Assembly (NCBI RefSeq): GCF_017916365.1
Contig: NZ_JAFMSU010000004.1
Coordinates: forward strand, 37,923 to 101,922
Direction of reading: 5' to 3'
Length of the DNA: 64,000 nt
Source: Rufibacter roseolus
GTDB taxonomy: Bacteria; Bacteroidota; Bacteroidia; Cytophagales; Hymenobacteraceae
In this document: in pieces, positions 46,815 to 54,914 of the stretch
Layout: every line of letters begins with the position of its first letter
How positions within the stretch are numbered: position 1 is the first letter of the stretch
Made by a program: the position numbers and the translations under genes
The notes under the pieces: model-generated
What the model was told of the DNA's origin: nothing
Databases searched by the model: none
What the model saw: the letters and a program-made list of their open reading frames with translations, nothing else

Positions 46815-47135
46815 TGCAAATAGCTCCAACTGGCCTGTTTGGCAATACCGGTTGTTGAACATTGGTTTTAGAATCCTGATATAGTGCTTCTCCAACTTAA
46901 GCACCATCTCTTTATCGGGGTACTCCCGGAGGTAAATCACAGACTCTTCCGCGCACTTGTCGCGGTGCTTGACGATCCGCCAAAAGATGTTGCTCGTCTC
47001 CCCCACATACACGCAGGAGCCGGAGTTGAAGATTAAGTAGAGGAAGTACGTCTTGTTGTCCCTGATATAGCGAAGCTTCTTGAAGTTTCTGAGAACCTCT
47101 TCCCTGCTGTATGCTTTGAAATCCTCTAACCTCAT
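46803..47135 (-). CDS. Small GIY-YIG-type nuclease domain protein
   Basis: 110 residues. The central segment YFLYLIFNSGSCVYVGETSN followed by IFWRIVKHRDKC matches a GIY-YIG core (Y-L-I ... V-Y-V-G, then Arg and His on the next helix), and LEKHYIRILKPMFNNR provides the conserved Glu and Asn region. Single-domain GIY-YIG proteins cut DNA or are inactive relatives. The GIY tripeptide itself is replaced by YLI, which is within the range seen in the superfamily. The gene lies just downstream of the Fic gene on the same strand, about 100 bp away. Substrate unknown. Confidence 0.78.
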   Translation of the reverse strand: MRLEDFKAYSREEVLRNFKKLRYIRDNKTYFLYLIFNSGSCVYVGETSNIFWRIVKHRDKCAEESVIYLREYPDKEMVLKLEKHYIRILKPMFNNRYCQTGQLELFATFA

Positions 47136-47236
47136 GTAAAGCTTTCTAGGTATGTGACACCTTTAAGGTACGCATAAATTGAATGTTCAACAAACTCCCC
47201 CTGCCTTGGCCTGCTGGTTTCAAACTTCGTGATTTC

Positions 47237-48346
47237 CTATAACTGCTTGGTAAGGGCGTAACTGGTGCTTCTTCCACCCGCGGCTTCCTTCTCCAGGATC
47301 CCTTTCTCTATCAGATCCTGTATATCCCTGATGGCAGTGTCTTGGGAGCACTTTGTGATCTTCGCCCATTTGGATGAATTCAGCTTGCCTTCAAAACCAT
47401 CAATCAGTTTGTTCAGCATAAGTTTCTGCCGCTCATTCAAGGAGTGGGACTTGGGGCTCTCCCAGAACTTCGCCTTGCGCAGCACCGTAGCCAGAGTAGT
47501 ATCCGTGCTGGAGGTTGCTCGGTCAAGGCAGCTTAAAAACCAATCGAGCCATCCCGTTATATCCAAGGCTCCCTTCTGGGTTAACTCAAGGATGTCATAA
47601 TAGGCGTTGCGCTCATTTCGTATCTGCGCAGACATGGAGTAAAACCGTTGTGCGCTTTCGTCAGCCCGGGCCAGCAGCATATCGGTGATAGCTCGCGCGA
47701 TGCGGCCGTTTCCGTCATCAAAGGGGTGCAGGGTCACAAACCACAGGTGCGCGACTGCTGCCTTTAGAACGGGATCAAGGTCGCTACTGGAGTTGAACCA
47801 GGACAAGAACTTACCCATTTCACTTTCTAGAGCTTCTGAGTCAGGCGCTTGGAAGTGGACCCGCTCTCGGCCCATGGCCCCGGACACTACCTGCATGGGG
47901 TCTTCCTTGGTGTTATTCCGCCAAGCCCCTACCACAATCCTGTACATGCCACTCCTTCCAGTAGGGAAAAGGGCGGAATGCCATCCAAAGAGGCGCTCAT
48001 CGGTGAGCTCCTCAGTATAGGATTGGGTGGCGTCCAGCATCATATCCACCACGCCGTCTACGTGCCTATCGGATGGAATCAATCCAGCCACCTCCATCCC
48101 TAAGCGCCTTGCAATGGATGACCTCACCTGGGCTACATCCAACACCTCCCCCTCGATCTCGCTTGATTTCAGCACATCCTGGGTCAGTGTCTGCAGGGAT
48201 GCCTCGGCTCGCAGCTGGAAGCCCAGCCCCTCCATCTTGCCCAGCAGGCGTCCTTGTTTGAAGCGGACGCTGGCAAGCAGAGGAGCAATCCTGCTCTCCT
48301 CCCAATAGAACTCTGGCCATTGGCGTTGTTGGTAGATATACTTCAT
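47237..48346 (-). CDS. Fic-family AMP-transferase-like protein with N-terminal inhibitory helix and winged-helix tail
   Basis: About 369 residues from the ATG at 48346. A TTG seven codons earlier is in frame but falls on the -7 element, so ATG is preferred. Residues about 5-80 form the DUF4172/Fic_N region and contain SSEIEG (Ser61-Gly66), matching the inhibitory motif (S/T)xxxE(G/N) of class II Fic proteins. The catalytic loop HPFDDGNGRIAR (His207 onward) is complete. The C-terminal 80 residues form a winged helix (LNSSKWAKITKCSQDTAIRD, then IEKGILEKE), which probably binds DNA. Fic enzymes usually transfer AMP to a protein side chain. The DNA-binding tail plus the inverted repeat at 48390-48428 suggest autoregulation. 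Confidence 0.92.
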   Translation of the reverse strand: MKYIYQQRQWPEFYWEESRIAPLLASVRFKQGRLLGKMEGLGFQLRAEASLQTLTQDVLKSSEIEGEVLDVAQVRSSIARRLGMEVAGLIPSDRHVDGVVDMMLDATQSYTEELTDERLFGWHSALFPTGRSGMYRIVVGAWRNNTKEDPMQVVSGAMGRERVHFQAPDSEALESEMGKFLSWFNSSSDLDPVLKAAVAHLWFVTLHPFDDGNGRIARAITDMLLARADESAQRFYSMSAQIRNERNAYYDILELTQKGALDITGWLDWFLSCLDRATSSTDTTLATVLRKAKFWESPKSHSLNERQKLMLNKLIDGFEGKLNSSKWAKITKCSQDTAIRDIQDLIEKGILEKEAAGGRSTSYALTKQL

Positions 48347-48364
48347 TCTCCGCAAGATTTGCGT

Positions 48365-48372
48365 CAAATATA
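48365..48372 (-). promoter_or_regulatory. -7 promoter element of the Fic gene
   Basis: On the minus strand the sequence is TATATTTG, an exact match to the Bacteroidota TAnnTTTG element, 18 bp before the ATG at 48346. A TTTG -33 box is not evident; its expected position overlaps the inverted repeat at 48390-48428. Confidence 0.6.
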
Positions 48373-48389
48373 CTATTTAATTAATTCAT

Positions 48390-48428
48390 CCCTAATAATC
48401 TCCGCTTTAGATGCGTAGATTATTAGGG
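48390..48428. promoter_or_regulatory. Inverted repeat upstream of the Fic gene, likely operator
   Basis: CCCTAATAATCT (48390-48401) is repeated exactly in inverted form at 48417-48428 with a 15-bp spacer. CTCCGC-type sequences recur at about 48348, 48400 and 48432 in the same region. The repeat covers the -33 region, where a repressor would block transcription; the Fic protein's own winged helix is a candidate ligand. Confidence 0.55.
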
Positions 48429-48941
48429 TTATTCTCCGCATGTAGGGATATATAGAATTGATCGAGTTAGAAAATTCAAAGCTTACCTCAGGGCTACCAT
48501 AGACAGAACTGAAAAAGCAGAACTAACTAAGCTATTTTCAAAGTGAGTTTGTATAGAATCTCTTTTACCTCCGTTTAGGCAGCCTATTAATTTTCTATTT
48601 TAAGCCACTAAGAAGCATTTATTTAACTCGATCTTGGGGCATCCTGTTTCAAAGCAGATGACCCCAGGAAGATGCCTTAAAATACAAAATAAGCACAACA
48701 TGGCATTGCCTAAACACCCTGATTCACTTGATGCTTTAAGAAAAGCCATGTATGTGGCATACCAAAGACACTCTCTTATATAGTCACTATATCCCCTAAG
48801 TAGCTCTTATAGGCTCTTTTAATAAGCACCCCCCCCACTCCGAAAAATGCGCCAGTATGCTATGAGGGTAACCACACTTGATGAACACCCCCGGTCATTT
48901 AGTTTCCCAAACCGAAAGCAAAACCGAATCGCAAAAGCCGG
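48429..48941. other. Intergenic stretch, nothing recognised
   Basis: About 510 bp between the Fic operator and the long imperfect repeats. No open frame with motifs on either strand. Confidence 0.4.
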
Positions 48942-49875
48942 TTCCCCTTCATGCTTTTCTGATAGCGCATTGCATAAGTGGGGCTTTCCCCTAAGTGACG
49001 CTTTTGCTAAGTGCAGCGCATAGGCGTTCGCAATAAGTGAGCGCAAGTGTAAGGGTATCCCGAAGCGGTTGCCTACGGAGGGCGTGTCCTTCGGACTGCC
49101 ACTGCTAAACCCCTGCCTTTCCATACCCTGAGCTACTTGTGAGGCCTTTGGTGTTTCTAGCGGTAGTAGACTATAGTACGCCTGACTGGGCTCCTTACGT
49201 GCGCTCTTACGTGGGCTATCCTCCTACTAGATTATTCCGTGAATTACTTGTCTTTCCCCTTCATGCTTCTTTGATGCGCTTGTGCTAAATGTGGCTCTTT
49301 CTAAATGTCGCCTAACTGCGATCGGATAGGGCAATCCTTTAGAGAGCCGCTATCGGGAGGGGTATCCTCAATCGGGGGCGTCAGCCCTGCGGGCAGTCAC
49401 TCTTATGAGCCTGCCTTTTGAGTCCTTACCCTTGTTTGAGCTTCTTACTGTTGTTGTTGTAGTAACTATAGTACGAGAGATTCTGACTGTGCTTACTACA
49501 GTACTCCTCAGTGCTCTTAGAGGCGCTTGTCTTTATGAATCTCTAAATGGGCATAGAACATATGAAACCTATCAATACACTTCCAAGTCCGAAATCGAAA
49601 TCTATCTACTTACGCTTGAAACTTTGCTTCTACCCCACCCTTTTGCAATTATTTTTCTCAGCTGCAAGTCACGCCTTTATAAAGGTAGCCACTATTGACA
49701 ATCGGATGGGCGCTATCAATGCGTTTTCCCAAGATGCCTGCTTAGGGGGTATCCTGACGTGAGCGTGTCACGCGGGGAGCCACTGTCATCTCCCTGCCTT
49801 TTGTGCTTTTCTGGTGTTGGTCACTGCTTGGTGTTTTACATGGGTAGTAACTATAGTACGAGAGACTGAGCGCCC
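48942..49875. repeat. Three imperfect long direct repeats in non-coding DNA
   Basis: Units share an ordered set of blocks: a GGGGTATCC-like block (near 49053, 49358 and 49745), a GC-rich hairpin-forming block (for example GCGTGTCACGC in the third), a CTGCC-rich block and then a terminal block AGTAACTATAGTACGAGAGA. The terminal block is exact at 49461-49480 and 49846-49865, and a diverged version is at about 49163-49180. Spacing is roughly 300 and 385 bp. No protein frame explains the conservation. They could be remnants of duplicated plasmid regulatory or partition DNA, or small RNA genes. Confidence 0.6.
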
Positions 49876-50120
49876 TTCTGGCCTTAATGAGCACTGGCGA
49901 ATCTAAGAGGACCTAGCGATAACAAAGGGAGTCTTGTGTAAATGCTTAAAGAAGGTCCAAAGGTTAAAATAAAATACCAGTGTTTACTAAACCACAGTAA
50001 GGAGTTCTCTACTCCATCTTATCCCTCTTGAGAATGAAATAACTCATTCTTAGTTGTCCACGTGGCTTTTTTCCCCTTCATTCTTATTTGATCAAATCAT
50101 CTTAAAATTTTATTAAAATC

Positions 50121-50519
50121 ATGAAAACAAAAAAAGAAGCTTCTCAGAATCAATCGTATGGGTATGTTTACTTCCTCTACGATGGGGTAAACAAGATCAC
50201 AAGGATCGGGAAAACAAAAGCCGGGGACTCAAAAAGGCAAAGGGGCCAGATAGGCTATGCTGCAAACCCAGTTATAAACTTCTGCACAATCCAGGTAGAG
50301 AATTACTCGGCTGTGGAAAAGGCGTGTCACGCCGAATTCATGGAAAAAAGACTAAATGGTGACTAGTTTGATGTGAGGCCCGATTCGGTCGTCTCTTTTG
50401 TGATAGAGAATTTTAATTACACAAAGGTAGATTTCATCAGTCCCAAGGCCTTTCTGCTCTTTAAGGCTGAGTGCTTGGAGAGGCAGGAGCCGAATCGGTT
50501 CATAAAAAAGAAGAAATGA
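50121..50519 (+). pseudogene. GIY-YIG/T5orf172-like protein interrupted by a nonsense codon
   Basis: The first 81 codons encode SYGYVYFLYDGVNKITRIGK followed by KRQRGQIGYAANPVINF and AVEKACHAEFMEKRLNGD, the pattern of T5orf172/Meiotically-up-regulated-113-type GIY-YIG domains. The frame then meets TAG at 50364. Read through, it continues FDVRPDSVVSFVIENFNYTK to a TGA at 50517. Family members normally have G-x-W-F at exactly this point, so TGG to TAG is the simple explanation. The intact protein would be about 132 residues. A nonsense mutation or sequencing error is likely. Confidence 0.75.
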
Positions 50520-50635
50520 AAAGATTCGCACCTGGACAGGCTGCTGTAACTAAACTTGACTTGATTATTATGAGGAAAACTAAGCCCACTAGGTGCGCAC
50601 AGGCATTTGAGCTTGTCTTAGTACTTTAGAAGCAT

Positions 50636-51679
50636 TTAAGGTAAACCAAACTTTTTTTTGAATACCCCATAAGCATAGGCGGCTTTATTATTTACTGGTT
50701 TCCCAAACGTGTTCCAGTCAGTTGTTTCAATCTGATAGCATACCTTATGTACTTCCTCTGTACTTGCATGTTGAATCACTGTCCGGATTTGAAAGTCTGT
50801 AAACCCTAACTTCTTCATACGACCATAAGCAATTGCTTGTACTTCTGTTAATTGGGGCTGTTCAGCAGGTTTTTCTGCTACAGCCCTCAATTTTTTGCCT
50901 CCTTTTAAGGTAAACTTGATTGCTGTTACTTTTCTACCCGTTTTTATTGGGGTAAAATCAAAAGGAATGTCAGTATTCGCGATTTCCTTCTGGGCTGGTT
51001 CAATGACCCATCGCTTCAAGTCCGCATACAGAGGGTAGATGCTGTAAGGCACCTCTTTCCCTTTGCTCAGGCGCTCAGTATAGTCTAGGGAAAGCTTAAA
51101 CCTTAACTCAGTAATACTCATAATTCGCACGCCTGAAGTGCGGGAATCGAACTGCTTGAGCAGCATATAGAGTCTGGAGGTATAAGTGCTGGAGAATCTT
51201 AGGCATTGCTGGAGCTGTGCCTGGGTGAATTCTTTCCGGAGCTGCAGAAGGTGCGGCTTCATGTCTGGGTGCGGCTGCAGCATCACCACGCCCTGCTTTT
51301 TGAAGTATTTAGCCTTATGTACGAGTTGGGCGAAACGGGAGTCACCTTTGCCTTCCTCCCACTCTACCACGTGGCTCATGAGGCTCTTAATGTTATTGGC
51401 TACTTCCTCGTAAAGGTGGCTACCTGACTTTAAATCAGACAGTTGAATAATGTCCTGGACGCGGATGTGGTAGGCTTTGAATTCGGTGTCAGTCTCTTCA
51501 ATGCAGGCTAACATGGCAAAGAACAGGCGCCATTCAATATAGTTGAGGCGAAACTGCCCATTCAGGAGGAAATTGGAAAGCGCCACTTGGGAATCTGCCC
51601 GTAAAAGGGCTGGTGCGGCGTCAGCTGGTACTAAATCTCCGTCTCTATTGATCCCGAAGAGGGACATCTGTTCTTCCAT
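50636..51679 (-). CDS. rep: Plasmid replication initiator, Rep_3 (RepB/RepE-like) family
   Basis: 347 residues. Two winged-helix domains are visible. The first starts near residue 30 (SQVALSNFLLNGQFRLNYIE, then WRLFFAMLACI) and includes IQLSDLKSGSHLYEEVANNI. The second, around 150-260, includes FSSTYTSRLYMLLKQFDSRT, SITELRFKLSL, YPLYADLKRWVIEPAQKEI and TDIPFDFTPIKTGRKVTAI, the classic Rep_3 C-terminal block. These initiators bind iterons to open the origin and repress their own promoter. The ATG lies 39 bp from the nearest iteron (51718-51736), consistent with autoregulation. The C-terminal 80 residues extend beyond the core. Confidence 0.95.
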   Translation of the reverse strand: MEEQMSLFGINRDGDLVPADAAPALLRADSQVALSNFLLNGQFRLNYIEWRLFFAMLACIEETDTEFKAYHIRVQDIIQLSDLKSGSHLYEEVANNIKSLMSHVVEWEEGKGDSRFAQLVHKAKYFKKQGVVMLQPHPDMKPHLLQLRKEFTQAQLQQCLRFSSTYTSRLYMLLKQFDSRTSGVRIMSITELRFKLSLDYTERLSKGKEVPYSIYPLYADLKRWVIEPAQKEIANTDIPFDFTPIKTGRKVTAIKFTLKGGKKLRAVAEKPAEQPQLTEVQAIAYGRMKKLGFTDFQIRTVIQHASTEEVHKVCYQIETTDWNTFGKPVNNKAAYAYGVFKKKFGLP

Positions 51680-51717
51680 GTAACTAAGATAAACGGGGCT
51701 TTAGGCAAAAACAAGCG

Positions 51718-51736
51718 TGACTCAGTACCTCTCATA
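51718..51736 (-). repeat. Inverted iteron next to rep
   Basis: On the minus strand it reads TATGAGAGGTACTGAGTCA, close to the direct iterons at 51887-52113 but in opposite orientation, and it lies in the rep promoter region. Likely the site used for rep autorepression. Confidence 0.75.
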
Positions 51737-51792
51737 GTTCGGCCCTTTGCCGCAGTTTGGTTCTGCGAACCTCGTTTTCTTCGTTTTCCGGG

Positions 51793-51801
51793 TTATCCAC
51801 A
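51793..51801 (+). promoter_or_regulatory. DnaA box in the plasmid origin
   Basis: TTATCCACA, an exact match to the bacterial DnaA-box consensus, placed between the inverted iteron and the AT-rich tract. Confidence 0.75.
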
Positions 51802-51825
51802 TTATTGGATGCATTAACCGTCCTA

Positions 51826-51870
51826 CATTAAAAGATACGTATATTTTAAAGATATTTTAAATACTATAAG
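51826..51870. other. AT-rich unwinding region of the origin
   Basis: About 45 bp with very few G or C, rich in ATATTTTAAA-type steps, directly before the first direct iteron. Position and composition fit a DNA unwinding element. Confidence 0.6.
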
Positions 51871-51886
51871 GAGTAGGATAGGGTTC

Positions 51887-52113
51887 TATGAGAACTACTG
51901 AGTGAAACCCGGTTTAAAGGTGAGAAATACTCAGTGAACACCTATGAGAATCACTCAGTGACTATGAGTACTGCTCAGTAAACGCTTATTATGAGAACTA
52001 CTCAGTCATTTCGGTATTTTAGCTTGTGGAAGCCTAAAAGTAGCACTTCTCACGCCTCTCATTTACTATGAGAACTACTCAGTCAAAAGCTAAATATGAG
52101 AACCACTGAGTAG
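51887..52113 (+). repeat. Seven direct iterons of the plasmid origin
   Basis: 19-bp copies begin at 51887, 51919, 51943, 51963, 51990, 52067 and 52095. The consensus is TATGAGAACTACTCAGTCA, with variation mainly in the middle (AACTAC, AATCAC, TACTGC, AACCAC) and at the end. Spacing is irregular, with a 77-bp step between copies five and six. Such repeats bind Rep_3 initiators and control copy number by handcuffing. An eighth, inverted copy lies at 52167-52185 and a ninth beside rep. Confidence 0.92.
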
Positions 52114-52166
52114 CTTTTACCCATATATGGCCTTTGATGCCCAGTAGTAGCTCTTTATCTACTTTT

Positions 52167-52185
52167 CTGCTCAGTATCTCTCATA
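52167..52185 (-). repeat. Inverted iteron closing the origin
   Basis: The minus-strand reading is TATGAGAGATACTGAGCAG. With the copy at 51718-51736 it brackets the direct iterons, giving an origin of about 470 bp. Confidence 0.7.
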
Positions 52186-52452
52186 ATATCATTTCGGAAC
52201 GCACTCCCCACATTCTGTTTGTTTAGCAGCCCGGCCTTTCACCGGGGAATTTGCTTCCAACCCACTCGTCCCTTCAGCCGCAAGAACGGAAGAATGAGGG
52301 ACTTCCCATAATGCGCCATTGCTTCTTCTGTCAATGTATCCTCAGGCCATTTAGTATGTATCAAGAGCGCATTTAATATAACCAACTCGGTTTTGCCTTC
52401 CCTATTCACTCTTTTCCCCTTCATTCTTTGTTGAAATTCAACTCCTCTGCTT

Positions 52453-53262
52453 ATGCTAAACGAAGTCTCTATCCCTTTTCAAAACTCGGTCACTAAGAAC
52501 CACGCTGCTGTTACCCTACAAGTAGCCGAAGACTTTTCGGCAAGCCAGGTTCAAACGCCAATGTCTCACCAGGTGGAATACCATATCGAGAATGCCAAAT
52601 CCTTGCTGCACTTAGCCAACGAGCTTAAGAAGTTCATTGTGGAGCAGAAGCTGGCCGCTAACATCCAGGGGAAGCAGTACGTCATGGTGGAGGGCTGGCA
52701 GTTCGCTGGTTCGATGCTGGGCTTATGTTGCATTCTGAATACCAAAAGCCTGGAAGACCTTTCCTCCGGGAATGAGCTGCGCTTCCGGGTGTCGGCAAGC
52801 GTCTATCGGGTAAGCTCCGGTAAGTTGGTTGCCTCAGCCTATGCTTCCTGCTCCAACAAAGAGAAAGGCCAGGAAAGCTTTGCCGCTTATGCCGTGGAGT
52901 CGATGACCCAGACAAGGGCCATTTCCAAGGCATACCGCACTTATCTGGCTTGGCTCGTGAAAGCAGCCGGTTTTGAGGCCACTCCCTATGAGGAGATGCC
53001 TTTGGAGGAGGGGTATTCTGTGAACATCGCCACGGAGCCCCAATACGAGAAGATTGCCATGCTGGCTAGCAGCCATTTCATCACCCCGCAGGACTTGAGC
53101 CCTGATGTCAAGCGCGCCATTCAGCAGCAGACGCTGACTGACCAAGAGGCCAAAGAGGTGTCTCCACCCTGCAGAATCTTATCGAGGAACGGGATTTTTA
53201 ACCGCTCCCCTACCACGCGAATTTGTTTCACCTTTAACCAATACACCTATGGGCCTATTTGA
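52453..53262 (+). CDS. Plasmid/phage-type recombination protein, possible ssDNA-annealing protein, C-terminus probably frameshifted
   Basis: 269 residues as it stands. GKQYVMVEGWQFAGSMLG (about 73-90) and AAYAVESMTQTRAISKAYRT, running into YLAWLVKAAGFEATPYEEMP, resemble proteins of phages and plasmids that act with single-stranded DNA (ERF/Rad52-like annealing group). This is a pattern impression, not a proven family. After EAKEV the current frame gives a Pro/Arg/Phe-rich tail that runs 14 bp into the next gene. In the third frame the sequence reads VSTLQNLIEERDF and stops at 53201, a much more natural end. Losing one base near 53158-53160 explains this. The next gene, at 53249, is probably in the same operon. 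Confidence 0.68.
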   Translation: MLNEVSIPFQNSVTKNHAAVTLQVAEDFSASQVQTPMSHQVEYHIENAKSLLHLANELKKFIVEQKLAANIQGKQYVMVEGWQFAGSMLGLCCILNTKSLEDLSSGNELRFRVSASVYRVSSGKLVASAYASCSNKEKGQESFAAYAVESMTQTRAISKAYRTYLAWLVKAAGFEATPYEEMPLEEGYSVNIATEPQYEKIAMLASSHFITPQDLSPDVKRAIQQQTLTDQEAKEVSPPCRILSRNGIFNRSPTTRICFTFNQYTYGPI

Positions 53263-53926
53263 AAATGCCACCCCTTATGAAAAAATCATCGATGAGAAAA
53301 AGAAAAACCCCAAGAGCAGTCTTAAGTACCTCCACCAAGGGGTATTCCCCATGACCTTCCAAGAGGCTGAGTTGAGTGAGTCGAAGGGCGGTAACCTTGC
53401 ACTTGTGATGAAGTATGACACGGGCTTTGTGGCAGGAGGCGGAGAGCCTACCTTCATTTTTAAGCATTATTACTTGATTGACAAAGCCACGCTCACCACC
53501 TTTCACAGGGGCTCAGTGGAGGAAGGCGCACCTGATCCGCGGCGCATCTTGGATAGCTCCTTCTTGGGTGTCCGGGAGATGCTTTTCACGCTTTTCGGGA
53601 TCAAGATCGAAACCGTTTCCAGTATCACAGAGAGCCGCGAGATTGGCAAGCTTAAGGGAATGGCTAGGCAGATCACCTTGCAGTTGCAGAAGCGGAACCC
53701 TGAGGAGCGCAAAGTGGCTGCTACCGTAGATTATCCTCGTTCCCCTTCTCCCAACGAAAGGTACTACCTGGAAATCGAATGGCTGAACCCCATAGGGGAA
53801 CTGGCTTCCCGCCAAGCTTCTTTTAAACCGAAGGCAAATCCCAATCCTATCCAGGAAAGGGAACAGACCGCAGCTCCCCTGCAAAGTTCCTTAAGGCAGG
53901 AAGCTCCTGATGATTTATCCTTTTGA
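53249..53926 (+). CDS. Hypothetical plasmid protein, operon partner of the recombination protein
   Basis: 225 residues starting MGLFENATPYEKIIDEKKKN. The middle is rich in alternating hydrophobics (LALVMKYDTGFVAGG, FIFKHYYLIDK), compatible with a small beta-barrel, and the C-terminal 50 residues are Pro/Gln-rich and end in DDLSF. An acidic flexible tail with terminal Phe is reminiscent of single-strand DNA-binding proteins, but the fold is not established. It follows the recombination-protein gene directly and ends 27 bp before a strong terminator. Function unknown; DNA metabolism is likely from context. Confidence 0.6.
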   Translation: MGLFENATPYEKIIDEKKKNPKSSLKYLHQGVFPMTFQEAELSESKGGNLALVMKYDTGFVAGGGEPTFIFKHYYLIDKATLTTFHRGSVEEGAPDPRRILDSSFLGVREMLFTLFGIKIETVSSITESREIGKLKGMARQITLQLQKRNPEERKVAATVDYPRSPSPNERYYLEIEWLNPIGELASRQASFKPKANPNPIQEREQTAAPLQSSLRQEAPDDLSF

Positions 53927-53953
53927 CGAATCCGTTCAAAATATATCTTTAAT

Positions 53954-53979
53954 GGCCTGGCATATAGCCGGGCCTTTTT
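53954..53979 (+). terminator. Rho-independent terminator after the recombination operon
   Basis: GGCCTGGC (53954-53961) pairs with GCCGGGCC (53967-53974, one G-U) around a 5-nt loop, followed by five Ts. Confidence 0.88.
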
Positions 53980-54175
53980 GCCTGTTAATGCGGCGTAAAA
54001 AGCACCGATTTTAGCTGCCTCAGTCTTTCCCCTGGTTACTAACCCAACCTTAAGTTCAATTCATTAAGCAAGTCCCTTCCCTCCTTCTTTCTAGCAAGCC
54101 CACCATAGGTACTTGATGGAAATGGAAAGAACGGGCTTAATGAGCTTTTTTTCCTTCCACATTTGCCTTATCAAG

Positions 54176-54205
54176 AAGGGAGCACAAGTCTGTGCTCCCT
54201 TTTCA
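54176..54205 (+). terminator. Hairpin terminator or attenuator before the 54233 gene
   Basis: AAGGGAGCACA (54176-54186) pairs with TGTGCTCCCTT (54191-54201), loop AGTC, followed by Ts. It lies 28 bp before the next ATG, which argues against translation starting further upstream. Confidence 0.75.
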
Positions 54206-54232
54206 TTTACAACCCACTTTAGAAAACAACTT

Positions 54233-54499
54233 ATGACTTTAGAAGACATGCACGATACGATTGCTCGGGTATTTGATGTACCACCTGAAAGACTACGCTA
54301 TAACTTTCAGGAATTCAGCCACTCTATGGGAAGCCTGGAAAAGTTTAGCTTGCAGGAAAGCCTAGTGGAGGAAACCTTTCACCACCTGGACGGATTTGTA
54401 TTTGAGTTCCACTTGGAAGAATCTATGCGTTTAGCGCTGATTTCCGCGGTATCCTTCCATTTGGGTAGAAGACTGACGCAAATAGGAGAAGGCAGATGA
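54233..54499 (+). CDS. Small acidic hypothetical plasmid protein
   Basis: 88 residues from the ATG at 54233 (MTLEDMHDTIARVFDVPPER). An open frame extends upstream to 54113, but that part would be translated through the hairpin at 54176-54201 and reads poorly as protein. The product is helical and acidic, without membrane segments or known motifs. It stands alone between the recombination operon and parA; a regulatory role is possible but unproven. Confidence 0.55.
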   Translation: MTLEDMHDTIARVFDVPPERLRYNFQEFSHSMGSLEKFSLQESLVEETFHHLDGFVFEFHLEESMRLALISAVSFHLGRRLTQIGEGR

Positions 54500-54914
54500 A
54501 AGCGGATCGTCCTTTGTTTGCACTGAAATTTGGCAGGGTGCTCTCCCCGTTGGATTCACTTATTTCTGGGGAGCATTACACCTTTTGCCCCTTCTGATTG
54601 CCTGGTGTGCACAATTCTTTGTAAAGAGCAACATTCTCAGTTAGTTACCGCATTGGTGCTCCATACCACCTGTAGGTTCCTTCAAATTTTCTTTACAATT
54701 TTTAATAGCCACATTGGGAGGTTCTAACCTATCCCACAAAAGAACACCTCACCCCTATTACATTGTTGGTTTTCAATATACTATGAATTAAAAACCTGAA
54801 AGCAATTGTCTTTTATTAATTTATTGTTTTATTTTTTTATTCGTTTATGCCTTTATTTGATAATTCACAATTAGTTTGTTCCCAATAATTGTTATTTTAA
54901 ATTGCGACATTAAT
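54500..54914. other. Intergenic region before parA with T-rich tracts
   Basis: The left half holds a weak GC stem (CTCCCC/GGGGAG at about 54544-54570). From about 54805 the sequence becomes a run of TTTATT-type units, and a separate palindrome AATAATTGTTATT lies at 54884-54896, close to the parS-like palindrome at 54915. Probably the parA promoter and binding region. Confidence 0.5.

Larger units (their letters stand above)
48942..52434 (+). repeat. Recurrent TTCCCCTTCAT(G/T)CTT motif, four copies
   Basis: Copies at 48942-48963, 49254-49275, 50071-50092 and 52414-52434, each followed by a TTGAT/CTGAT-like end. The last two lie 28 and 18 bp before the start codons of the GIY-YIG-like gene (50121) and the recombination-protein gene (52453); the first two begin long-repeat units without genes. 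It may be a shared leader or promoter element of plasmid genes. Confidence 0.5.

Noticed and set aside
49405..49762. Two overlapping plus-strand frames in the long-repeat region
   Set aside because: They cut across repeat boundaries, have biased low-quality composition and no ribosome-binding context.
51887..52113. Possible CRISPR array
   Set aside because: Repeats are only 19 bp, have irregular spacing of 20-77 bp and variation inside the repeat, lie beside a Rep_3 gene, and no cas genes are present. They are iterons.
52239..52424. 61-codon minus-strand frame beside the origin
   Set aside because: Reads plausibly as protein, but its start overlaps the recurrent TTCCCCTTCAT motif, which explains the apparent start. 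No other support.
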